A stretch of DNA of 64,000 bases from an uncultured Aquimarina sp. Lineage in GTDB: Bacteria; Bacteroidota; Bacteroidia; Flavobacteriales; Flavobacteriaceae. Each line of letters begins with the position of its first letter. Position 1 is the stretch's first letter. Location of the stretch: NCBI GenBank assembly GCA_947489685.1, contig CANLEM010000008.1:1-64000 (forward strand). Direction: 5' to 3'. Below, piece by piece: positions 1-10,600 of the stretch. The notes beneath the pieces were generated by a model, which did not search any database, was not told the DNA's origin, and worked only from the letters and a program-made list of their open reading frames with translations. Both the position numbers and the translations under genes were made by a program.

Positions 1-736
1 CAAGTATTGGTAACCGATGGAAGCGGAAACTACAGTTGGGTCAATGACAACATAAACGATGCAGATGCGGATGCTACTAATGAAATAGAATTACCTGCCG
101 GGGGAACCAACGGACAAGTATTGGTAACCGATGGAAGCGGAAACTACAGTTGGGTCAATGACAACATAAACGATGCAGATGCGGATGCTACCAATGAAAT
201 TGAACTACCTACTGGTGGAACTAATGGACAAGTATTAGTAACTGATGGAACCGGAAACTACAGCTGGGTAAATGACAACATAAACGATGCAGATGCAGAT
301 GCTACTAATGAAATTGAACTACCTGCCGGAGGAACTAATGGACAAGTATTAGTAACTGACGGAAGTGGAAATTACAGTTGGGTCAATGACAACATAAACG
401 ATGCAGATGCAGATGCTACCAATGAAATTGAACTACCAACCGGGGGAACCAACGGACAAGTATTGGTAACTGACGGAAGTGGAAATTACAGTTGGGTCAA
501 TGACAACATAAACGATGCAGATGCAGATGCTACTAATGAAATTGAACTACCTACTGGTGGAACTAATGGACAAGTATTGGTAACCGACGGAAACGGAAAC
601 TACAGTTGGGTAAATGACAACATAAACGATGCAGATGCAGATGCTACCAATGAAATTGAACTACCAACCGGGGGAACTAACGGGCAAGTATTAAGCACAG
701 ACGGATTAGGCAATTATAGCTGGGTGAATGATACAC
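1..736 (+). repeat. 114-bp coding tandem repeat (six units plus a degenerate seventh)
   Basis: Units start at 1, 115, 229, 343, 457 and 571, with a diverged unit at 685. Each is 114 bp, encoding 38 residues in the adhesin. Differences between units are mostly third-position or conservative (PAGG/PTGG, GSG/GTG/GNG). The array continues off the left edge, so the copy number is unknown. Long near-identical coding repeats like this can change copy number by slippage or recombination. Confidence 0.95.
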
Positions 737-3648
737 AAGGTGCTTTTGGTACAACAAGTAATGTGACCAGCAATGCCAATGGAACCGTCGCTACAGATGA
801 TTTTGTATTCGGAAGTTCTCAGTTAAATGATATTGGAGGTAGTACTGATGATATCAGAATGTATTTTGACAAGAGCAAAGGAGCTTTTAGAGCAGGTAGC
901 GCAATAGCATCCGATGGTTTTGCAGGAGATTGGGATGCTCCCAATGTAGGTGATTTTTCTGTAGCGATGGGACGAGGAAACCTAGTGCAAGGTATCGCTG
1001 CAACAGCCTTTGGTAGTCATAACAACTCTGGAGGAGAAAATTCGTTTTCAGCAGGATTTAACAATTTATCCTCTCGTTTCGCCTCCATTTCATTAGGAGC
1101 AAACAATAGTACCTCGGGTAATTATGCTGTAGGGATAGGACGTGGTACTCAATCTACCAGTTATGGGCAACATACCATTGGATTGTTTAGTGAGTTTGTA
1201 AACGGAAATGACGCAGCTCATGTTGCTACAGATCCATTATTTATTATCGGTAACGGAATTGACGATAGTAATAGAACCAATGCATTAGTAATGCGCAAAA
1301 ATGGTAATACAACGCTTAACGGACAATTGACGATTGACGGGGACAATAACGGAAGCGGAGCTTCCTATACGCTACCCGCACAAGACGGAACAGCAAACCA
1401 AATGATGACCACAGACGGTGCCGGAAATGTATCCTGGACCAATGCCTCATCTAGTTCCTTCTCAACAACCTCTAATGTAACCAGCAATGCACCTGGTGCT
1501 ATTGCTACAGATGATTTTGTGTTTGGAAGTACACAATTAGATAATGACCCATTAACTACAGATGATAATGCAAAGATGTTTTTTGACAAAAGTAAAGCAG
1601 CTTTTCGAGTAGGGAAATTGAAGGATCTTGATCCTGTAGACCCAAGTGATAATGAACCCGGTGACCAATGGAATGATACCAATGTCGGTGAAGGTTCTAT
1701 AGCGATGGGTACAGGTTCAATTGCAGCAGGTAGGAATTCTATTGCTATTGGAGAGAATAATGTTATAAGTTCGAGTTCAGCTAATTCTATGGCTTTAGGA
1801 AACGGGAACAATATTAGTAGCACTATAAGTTATGCTATAGGTGAAAGCAATACTCTTACTAATGGAGCTTCAATGGCTTTTGGATTTTCAAATACATCTT
1901 CAGCTTTTTCATCAATTGCAATGGGATTTGTAACCCATGCTGGTAGCTATGCGCAAACTTCTATTGGATTAAATAATACCGTTGTTGACGGAGCCAAAGA
2001 AATTTTTAATGCTACAGATCGCCTTTTTGTGATAGGAAATGGTATTTCTGTCCTTCAAAGAAGAGATGCTCTGGTAATGCTTAAAAATGGTAATACTACA
2101 TTAAACGGGCAACTAACTATTGATGGGGATAACACGGGAAGTGGAGATGCCTATACGCTACCTGCACAAGACGGTACTGCAAATCAGATCATGAGTACTG
2201 ATGGAGCAGGAAATCTTTCATGGATCGCCAATACTACCTCAGGTTCAGGCACAGGCTTAGAACAAGTAACAGAAGGGAGCAATACAGGATGGAGACTTGT
2301 AGGAAGAGATCCTGCCCATTATGGGGATATAGGTAATAACGCTGTCGATTTAAGTATCTCAGAATTTGCTAGTACCAATAGTGGTGCCACAGGCTTATAT
2401 GCTGTAGCCATCGGACAAAGAGTAATAGCTTCCGGAACGAACTCCATTGCCATAGGAGATGCCGTTGAAGCTACAAATAGCTACGCAACAGCAATAGGGT
2501 ATGGCAATACCGCCTCTGGATATCGATCTTTCGCGGCTGGAGAAAGCAATACAGCTTCAGCTACAAGTTCTACAGCAATCGGACATGGTTCTACTGCATC
2601 GGGTCGAGCTTCTGTAGCCTTAGGAAGAGGAACTACAGCTTTAGGAACATATGCAACATCTACTGGCTTTTTTACAAATGCAGAATCACAAAATTCTTTT
2701 GCATTGGGTCGTTACAACATTGGAGGAGGAACCAGTGGTTCTTGGGTAGCTACAGATCCATTGTTCGAAATAGGAAACGGTACTTCTTCTTCAGGCAAAT
2801 CAAATGCTTTAACGATATTAAAAAATGGTAGCACAACCTTAAATGGATCATTAACCATAGATGGGGATAATGCAGGATCCGGAGCAGCATATACGTTACC
2901 TTCACAAGATGGAACAGCAAATCAAGTAATAACTACAGATGGATCAGGAAATGCATCGTGGGCAAATGTTGCAGGATTACCATCTGGAGGAGCCAATGGA
3001 CAAATTTTAGGAGTTTCTGCATTAGGCGTACAATGGCTAGATCGCGACGAAGTAATTTTGGATGATAGTCCAACTAATGAAATTGAATTACCTGCTGGCG
3101 GGGCGGCTAACAGTCTTTTAACAACTGATGGCAGTGGAAATCGTAGCTGGACAAGTGATGTTTCAACCAATTCAGTCACCACCTCTGCTTTAACAGTAAC
3201 AAATTTACCAAGTTTCTCTGCAGATCTAAGTGGTACATTAGTTTTGTCTGGTGCAGGTAATTTCTTTCGGGTACCAACTTGGAGAACTAATGATACTACA
3301 TTAACCAATCTACATGATAGTGGAAACCATTTTGATGAAACTACTGGAACTTTTACAGCTCCTGTAAACGGGTTATATTTCTTTTCTGCACAAGTACGCT
3401 TTGATGGAGTTAACTCAGGAGACTTTAGACTATTATTAGGAATTCAGAATAAACTAAGTTTAGATAATGGTATGCATGCAATCACTAAAGGAGATGCTGG
3501 CACCGATTTTCATACGCTTACCGTAAGTGGCGTGATGAAATTAAACGCGGGAGAGCAGGTAAATGTTAATGTACAATCAAGTACCGATACAAGTTGGAGC
3601 CTTCATTCTGAAAGTGGTTTTAGCGGATATTTAATCAGTCGATTTTAA
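1..3648 (+). CDS. Repeat-rich surface adhesin with YadA-like head repeats and C-terminal C1q-like domain (5' truncated by window edge)
   Basis: The reading frame is open from the first base, so the gene begins upstream; the TTG at 7 lies inside a repeat and is not a real start. About 1215 residues are visible. Order: six near-identical 38-residue units (core TNGQVLVTDGSGNYSWVND, then an INDADADATNEIELP spacer); three large modules, each with a TSNVTSN..ATDDFVFGS-like opening, a run of YadA-head-type heptads (SIAMGTGSIAAGRNSIAIG, AIGYGNTASGYRSFAAG) and a closing LNGQLTIDGDN..YTLPAQDG segment; and a final ~130 residues resembling a C1q/TNF-like fold (TGTFTAPVNGLYFFSAQVRF). YadA-type heads are left-handed beta rolls and C1q domains are trimeric, so a trimeric surface fibre is inferred. 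No T9SS sorting domain is visible, although the overlapping next gene carries one. The 5' end, and so any signal peptide, is not seen. Confidence 0.85.
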   Translation, partial: QVLVTDGSGNYSWVNDNINDADADATNEIELPAGGTNGQVLVTDGSGNYSWVNDNINDADADATNEIELPTGGTNGQVLVTDGTGNYSWVNDNINDADADATNEIELPAGGTNGQVLVTDGSGNYSWVNDNINDADADATNEIELPTGGTNGQVLVTDGSGNYSWVNDNINDADADATNEIELPTGGTNGQVLVTDGNGNYSWVNDNINDADADATNEIELPTGGTNGQVLSTDGLGNYSWVNDTQGAFGTTSNVTSNANGTVATDDFVFGSSQLNDIGGSTDDIRMYFDKSKGAFRAGSAIASDGFAGDWDAPNVGDFSVAMGRGNLVQGIAATAFGSHNNSGGENSFSAGFNNLSSRFASISLGANNSTSGNYAVGIGRGTQSTSYGQHTIGLFSEFVNGNDAAHVATDPLFIIGNGIDDSNRTNALVMRKNGNTTLNGQLTIDGDNNGSGASYTLPAQDGTANQMMTTDGAGNVSWTNASSSSFSTTSNVTSNAPGAIATDDFVFGSTQLDNDPLTTDDNAKMFFDKSKAAFRVGKLKDLDPVDPSDNEPGDQWNDTNVGEGSIAMGTGSIAAGRNSIAIGENNVISSSSANSMALGNGNNISSTISYAIGESNTLTNGASMAFGFSNTSSAFSSIAMGFVTHAGSYAQTSIGLNNTVVDGAKEIFNATDRLFVIGNGISVLQRRDALVMLKNGNTTLNGQLTIDGDNTGSGDAYTLPAQDGTANQIMSTDGAGNLSWIANTTSGSGTGLEQVTEGSNTGWRLVGRDPAHYGDIGNNAVDLSISEFASTNSGATGLYAVAIGQRVIASGTNSIAIGDAVEATNSYATAIGYGNTASGYRSFAAGESNTASATSSTAIGHGSTASGRASVALGRGTTALGTYATSTGFFTNAESQNSFALGRYNIGGGTSGSWVATDPLFEIGNGTSSSGKSNALTILKNGSTTLNGSLTIDGDNAGSGAAYTLPSQDGTANQVITTDGSGNASWANVAGLPSGGANGQILGVSALGVQWLDRDEVILDDSPTNEIELPAGGAANSLLTTDGSGNRSWTSDVSTNSVTTSALTVTNLPSFSADLSGTLVLSGAGNFFRVPTWRTNDTTLTNLHDSGNHFDETTGTFTAPVNGLYFFSAQVRFDGVNSGDFRLLLGIQNKLSLDNGMHAITKGDAGTDFHTLTVSGVMKLNAGEQVNVNVQSSTDTSWSLHSESGFSGYLISRF

Positions 3649-3665
3649 TGTGTAATCCTATGCTT

Positions 3666-4115
3666 ATGAAAACATACATATTTATAGCAGCGATATTCCT
3701 GGGAGTCCAGTTACAAGCACAAAGCATAGAACGCCAGGTTATAGGAGCGGGAGGCTTGACACTTAGTAATGATCTCGTAACATTAGATTTTACTGTAGGA
3801 GAAACTGTGGTTACAACCATCACTAACGGAAACTCAATACTTATGCAAGGATTTCATCAAATACCTTTTGCAGAAGTGATTACAGTTATAGAACCCGATA
3901 CATTTACTTTTTCTCTATACCCTAATCCAACTTCGGGAGTGATATTCATACAGGGCAAGGATATAAAGGAAGTAGAAATCTATTCGATTACAGGCCAAAA
4001 GGTATTTCAGACCAATGACCATCGCTTTGATATTTCTCAATTGTCATCAGGAATATACATTGCCCGTATCAGAACAGGGAATAAATTAGTGATCAAGAGA
4101 ATCGTAAAGGAATAA
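3666..4115 (+). CDS. Small secreted protein with T9SS type A C-terminal sorting domain
   Basis: A signal peptide at the start (MKTYIFIAAIFLGVQLQAQ) is followed by a ~50-residue N-terminal part (VIGAGGLTLSNDLVTLDFTVGE) and a C-terminal ~70-residue sorting domain with YPNPTSG, a GQKVFQ strand, LSSGIYIARI and a basic KRIVKE end. Type A sorting domains direct secretion across the outer membrane by the type IX system and are normally cleaved and anchored. ATG 3666 is preferred because it gives a clean signal peptide. ATG 3648 overlaps the adhesin stop as TAATG, and ATG 3660 is also possible, so translational coupling to the adhesin is likely. The mature protein is too short to be an enzyme; a partner or anchor for the upstream adhesin is an inference. 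Confidence 0.8.
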   Translation: MKTYIFIAAIFLGVQLQAQSIERQVIGAGGLTLSNDLVTLDFTVGETVVTTITNGNSILMQGFHQIPFAEVITVIEPDTFTFSLYPNPTSGVIFIQGKDIKEVEIYSITGQKVFQTNDHRFDISQLSSGIYIARIRTGNKLVIKRIVKE

Positions 4116-4130
4116 AAATTATCCAGAAAC

Positions 4131-4186
4131 ACGCCCCTACTCTTTCCTCTGACATTTTGTAGGGGTATTTGTAGGGGTGTTTTTTT
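4131..4186 (+). terminator. Rho-independent terminator after the adhesin/T9SS pair
   Basis: ACGCCCCTAC at 4131-4140 pairs with GTAGGGGTGT at 4171-4180, followed by a run of T. A second copy of TAGGGGTAT sits in the loop at about 4160, so an alternative shorter hairpin is possible. Confidence 0.75.
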
Positions 4187-4647
4187 ATGTATGTGTATAC
4201 GACCTAACCTACTTTAGCAATACCAAAATCCAAATCTATAAAACCTACATAATATGCACTCTTTTAATCTAATTTCTTTCACTTCCAAAAATGCTCACAT
4301 AATGGCAACACATAAAAATTTCAAAAAAAATTGCATCTAAAAATAGGGTATTCTAAAACTTAACTGTAATACCTATAAGCAGCATTATAAAATTGCTAAA
4401 AAATAAATAGTAATACTAACTAAGCCCCTAGTACTATGAAAAAAAATTACTATCTCAAAGATCAACCTACAACATGGTCTAATTATGTAAAACAAGTTGG
4501 TTTTCTAGACCAACATCAACGAGCTACACTACACATATTGCTCATTAGTTAATCTAAATCAAATAGTATCAAAATATCGCTTAAGTATGCCTGCATACCT
4601 GAGTTTGTTATGTAAAAACAATTCCAATTACTAATAAACCCCTTATT
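4187..4647. other. Gene-poor 460-bp leader region before the giant MBG protein
   Basis: AT-rich stretch between the 4131 terminator and the start of the 2749-aa gene. It holds one short open frame (see the 4436 entry) and no recognised RNA or repeat. The promoter of the giant gene should lie here, but I could not fix a convincing TTG/TAnnTTTG pair. Confidence 0.5.
4436..4552 (+). CDS. Possible 38-aa small protein, unknown
   Basis: ATG at 4436, TAA at 4550-4552, encoding a peptide that begins MKKNYYLKDQPTTWSNYVKQ. It is not clearly related to the 32-aa peptide family elsewhere in the window and has no clear ribosome-binding site. It could equally be chance or part of the leader of the downstream gene. 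The low confidence reflects its length and the lack of any second copy for comparison. Confidence 0.2.
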   Translation: MKKNYYLKDQPTTWSNYVKQVGFLDQHQRATLHILLIS

Positions 4648-7600
4648 ATGAAACAATGTTTTAAACTACCAAACATGATAAAGAAAAGGTCATTATTACT
4701 GCTTTTCTTTTTAGCGCTAGGAGTAAATTCCATAGCGCAAACCTTTACTGAAGTAGAAAATAATAATACTATCGGTAATGCTTTAGCAAGTTCTCAAGTC
4801 CGAAAATATGGCCCAGGGAATTTTGAAGGAACAGTTTCTTCTTCTGATTCTGATTTTTGGGTTGTTTCCAGAAAATCTGATCAGGCAACACAAATAAAAT
4901 TATTGGTCCATACAAACTATGTTGGAAGCCCTCTTAGTGTAGATTTTAGAGTATGGGAATATACAGGCGGTAATTGGGGAGTATCGGGCTCAGTAGTGGG
5001 GACATTAAAAACATCTCCTAACCCTGGTGTTTTTTATTATGAAGTAGCTCTCAATTATCAAAATAATTTAAATGGAAGTGGTATTAGTAATAACTATTAT
5101 GCACTAGAAGTGTTTACAACTTCGGCAACACCTATTAATTACTCCATACCGTTTAATCCTTCAACAAGTTTTCCTTATTGTTACGAGCTTACCGTACCAA
5201 CTGTAACACCAACTCAGGTAAACGATACAGATGTAACTCTAAATGATTTACAAATAGATATGATCGATGATCGTTACTATATTGTTAAATTCTCTGCAAC
5301 CAATTCTTTTACAGATTTTACCGATCATTATATCCAGGATCAAGCATTACCAACAGAAGAGGCAACGAATTCATATAGTGGCTCGGGTGAACATATTGCA
5401 TATGTTGGCACGGATAATGGAGCGGTACAGTCCGCTATGACCATGACCAATTTACAACGAAATACGACCTATTATTATAAAGTATACACATACAGTAATT
5501 GTCAGGGGTATATAAATTATAATAATGCAGGAACACCGGTAACGGTAACCACCTGTCCAGGTACAACACCTAGTGCAGGCTCAGTAAACTCTGTATCTGC
5601 GACATCGCCAACTACAGCTACTATAAATACGTTAGGAAGACCAACAGGTGCTGATACATCTATAGGATATTTAGTAAAATTTAGTGATACTAATAGTTTT
5701 ACGCCCCCTACCAGCGGAACAACATTACCAACTGCTTCTGCAGATTATTCTGGTCAAACCGGAGAGCAAGTAGTGTATACCGGTGCAGTAGGAAGTGGAG
5801 CTGGTACTACCGATGATATCAATCAAGTAATAACAGGTTTACAGATAAACACAAACTATTATGTAAAAGTATATACCTACGATTTATGTGGTGGTAAGTA
5901 CAATTTTGAGACCACAGGTTCTGCAGTGGCAACTACCAATTATGTGTGTGCTGCACCTTTATCTGCCGTAACTAACATAAATGCAAATGCAACAGGGACC
6001 GCTACAATGGATATCAGTTCATTTACACCACCGTCTAATACATCACAAGGGACTTTGGCATATGTAGTTAAAGTAAGCGATACCGATTCTTTTACAGCGC
6101 CTTTATCGGTGCCAGCTTCGTCAAGTACAGCTTACAATACTGGTACAGGTGGCGAGCAAGTAGTATATGTTGGTTCATTGGCTTCTCCAAATGTATCGAT
6201 TACAGGTTTGGCTGAAATAACAACCTATTATGTAAAAGTATATGCATATAATACCTGTGCAAGTACCGATTATTTTGAAACTACAGGAAGTACATCAGTT
6301 GCTATTACCACATGTGGAACACCAACAGGAAATTCAGAATTGAATTCTTTCCGGGAAGATTTACATTGGGAATTTAGGCTTTCCCCAATTATCTCAAATG
6401 TCCCCGTTGGTGTAGAAGGACAAGTAGTAAAAATAAATACAGAGAATTCTTTTACAGATATAACAGGTGCTTTAAATACCTTACCAACAGCAGATGTAAA
6501 TTATAGTGGTTCTGGAGAACAGGTAGTTTTGGCTGGAGCATTTCCAGAAGGGCAAGCTTTTACAACACAGAACTTATTGTCTAATACACAGTATTTCTTT
6601 AAAATATATTCTTATCAAGAATGTGCAGGAACGTATTATTTTTCAAATACTTCAGGTGTTATTTCTACGCATACACCGGGTGTAACGGATAAGTTAGCAT
6701 CAAATGCGGTAATCAATAACTTTACAGGAAATGCGTTCACTCTGGCATCGTTTACTGCCGCTGCCGCTGCTGATAATGGATTGGGAATACCTAAGGGGTA
6801 TATTATAAAGATGAATACTACAAATAGTTTTACACCTCATAGCTTTAGAGGTCCAATACCTACACCTGATGCAGATTATAAAGGAGGAGAGCAAGTGGTA
6901 TATTTTGGAGCTTCTACAACTCCTAATCAGGTAATAACGGGTTTAACCCCGGATACTACTTATTATTTTACAATTTATGCGTATAACGATTCTGGGACAC
7001 CCTATTTTTTTAATAGCTATCAACAAGTGGGGTATGAATTCTCAATAGTAAATAATGGGTCTTTAATTGCACCAACAATTACTTTTAATGATGTTACCGT
7101 AAACGCCAATGATGCTAATTTTAATTTAAATGCAACTTCGGATTCTTCGGGAGCAATCAATTATAGAATTATAGATAATGGAGGGACTGATATTTCATTG
7201 AGTGGTACAAACAATGCAACCGTAACTATTGGAGGTAAATCGGGCACCGTTATACTAGAAGCGTATCAAGAAGCAACAGCAACACACCAAAGTGCTGCAA
7301 AAACGATGACACTAACTATTAATAAAGAATTATCTTCACTAGGTGGAGGTATCTTTTATCAGGTTAATTCTGGTGTGACCACAGTCGATATGACTTCAAG
7401 CCTAACTTCAAATTCTACGGGAGCATATACATTCGAAATTATTGGAGAGGCATTAGGGTATTCTGTCAACGGAAATTTATTGAATGTAAATAATGTGGCA
7501 GGTTCGATAATTATTAAAGTTACCCAAGCGGCAGATGCTAACTATGAGGAAACAGTGAAATATTTTTCAACTTTATTTTTTAATGCTGGATTTTCTCCCA

Positions 7601-10600
7601 AAACAACAATGGCACACAACTTATTTGATTTCTCTCTTGATATGGGGGAAAGTAGAACTATTGAGACTGCATTGAATTTTTCAGGAGTTAACACAACATA
7701 TAGTATTGTGGATGATGGAGGGACCGGATCTACAGTAAGCGGAAATATTTTTACAGCAGGAACTCCAGGAACAGTAACACTACGTGCTTTTGCTCCTGAA
7801 AGTTCTTTATATCTGGCTTCGACCAAAGACGTAACCATAGCGGTAACAGGAACATTGTCACAAACGATTACGTTTAATAGTATATCAGCAAAAACGTATG
7901 GAGGTGCTAATTTTGATTTAACAGCGACATCTGATTCAGGTTTAGCTATTACCTATGCCAGTTCAGATCCTTCAGTAGCTACTATTTCTGGGAGTACGGT
8001 TACTATTGTCGGTAATGGTACTACCACGATTACAGCTAGTCAGGCGGGGAGTGCAATATATGACCCAGCAATTGATGTTACACAGGATCTAATGGTTAGC
8101 AAAAGAGCTATAGAAATCACAGCAGATGCCGTTTCAAAAGCATATGGAGATACAGATAATTTAACTTATCAAATTACCTCAGGCAGTTTGGCAGGTAGTG
8201 ATACATTTACAGGGAGTTTGGCAAGAGTTACCGGAGAAGATATTGGTACGTATGCCATCAATCAAGGAACCCTGGCACTTACTTCTAATTATAATCTAAG
8301 TTATGTAGGGGCAAATTTATCCATAACCGCCAAACCTATTGAAGTAACCGTCGATGCTGGTCAATCAAAAGAACTTGGAGCAGCCGATCCTATATTTACC
8401 TATACTATCACTAACGGAAATCTGATTGGTAGCGATACATTTACAGGCGTACTTGGTAGAAATGCAGGAGAAACTGCAGGAACATATCCTATTACACAAG
8501 GTACGTTAGCATTAAATGCAAATTATAACCTATCATTTGTATCCAATACTTTTGAAATTACTAAAACGGCAGCTTCGGTTATCATAAATGATTTGGTACA
8601 AACCTATGATGGTATTGCAAAACCAGTATCTGTAACTACGAACCCAGTTGGTTTAACAGTAGATATTACCTATGATGGTGCAACTACTGTACCTACCAAT
8701 GCAGGTGATTATACCGTGGTGGCAACCATTAACGATCCTAACTATCAAGGAAGTGCTACAGAAACATTAACAATTACCAAAGCGACCGCTATAATAACGA
8801 TTAATGATTTAGCACAAACGTATGACGGTACTACAAAACCAGTTTCAATAGTAACAACTCCGAACGGATTAACAGTTGATGTTACATATAACGGAGGAAC
8901 AACAGTTCCAACAGACGCAGGCAGCTACGCAGTAGTGACAACCATAAATGATGCTAACTATCAAGGAACTTCTAGCGAAACCTTAACGGTAAATAAAGCA
9001 GATCAAGCGATTACTTTTGGAGCTCTAACAGGAGTAACCTATGGAGATGTATTTAATGTAACAGCAACATCTTCATCAGGGTTACCAGTAAGTTTTGCAA
9101 GTTCGGATGCTTCTGCTGCTACAATTTCAGGAAATGAAGTAACCGTAATAAGGGTTTTTAGTGTATCGATAATTGCAAGTCAGGCAGGAAATTCTAATTA
9201 TAATGCAGCAACAAATGTAATCCAAAGCTTAAGTGTTTCTAGAAAAGACTTAACGGTTAGACCTGATGTAACCACTATAGAATACGGGTTATTGGCGGAT
9301 GCATCTGCAAGTACTCCAGTTATTGTTTCTGGGCTTGTAAATGGAGATACTGCGAATGATTTAAGTGGTACCGGTTTAGCTAATGTTGTTTATTTTGACG
9401 GGAGTACTACTCCAAGAGATGTAGGTAATTATGTAAATGGAGCAAGGATTAATGCAATCGGAGCAGTACCATACTCAAGCTCTAACTATAATTTTTTGTA
9501 TACTTTTTCACCAATAGAGATTGTGCCACGTGAAGTTACTGTTACAGCGAATGCAGGACAGTCAAAAGCTTATGGAGATGCCGATCCAACATTAGTATAT
9601 ACAGTTACACCATTACCGACAACAGGAACTAGCTTATATAATTTTAACACATTCGCCTTATCAGGAAATTTAGCAAGAGTTGCTGGAGAAAACGTAGGAA
9701 CCTATGCTATTAATCAAGGAACATTAGATGCTACTACGGCAAATTATAATGTAACCTTTGTTTCTAATGATTTCGAAATTACAGCAAGAGCTATAGAAAT
9801 CACATCCGATGCACAATCCAAGACCTATGGTGATGCAGACCCTACCTTTACCTATCAAATTACTTCAGGAACATTGGCTGGTAGTGATACCATCATCGGA
9901 ATCTTAGAAAGAACAGCAGGAGAAAATGTAGGAACGTACGCTCTTACTCAAGGAACTTTAGGTATAAACTCTAATTATGCAATCAGTTTTGTTAGTAGTG
10001 ATCTTACGATTAACCCAAGAGCAATTGAGGTTACTGCAGAAGCGAAAACGAAAATTTATGGAGATGCTGATCCTACATTAACGTATCAGATCACTAATGG
10101 ATCATTAGCTTTTAGTGATGCCTTTACAGGAGCTTTAGATAGAGCATCCGGACAAGCACAAGGAAATTACGCTATTAACCAGGGAACATTATCCTTGGGA
10201 GCCAATTATGATCTAACTTTTGTACCTGGTAATTTGTTTATTGATTATCGTTTTATACGAGTAATTCCTGCCGCTCCTATTTCAAAAACTTATGGAGATG
10301 CAGACCCAGATTTAACATGGCCATATATCATAACACAAGGATCATTAGCATTTGATGATACCTTAGAAACCTACGGAACATTTAGATCTCCAGGTGAAAA
10401 TATAGGAAGATATCAGATAAGAGGCTTATCTGCCCTTTTCACATCCAACAACGGAGGAGAGTCTTCTTACTCGATAACATTTACTAATGGAGGATCCGTA
10501 AGCCTGGACATTACAGCTCGCGCTATAGAGATAACCGCAGATGCGCAATCCAAAGCATATGGTGATGCAGATCCGGTATTAAGTTATCAAATTACTAATG

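Noticed and set aside
1..736. Regularly spaced 114-bp repeats resembling a CRISPR-like array
   Set aside because: The units are contiguous, coding in one frame with mainly synonymous differences, and have no spacers; they are adhesin repeats.
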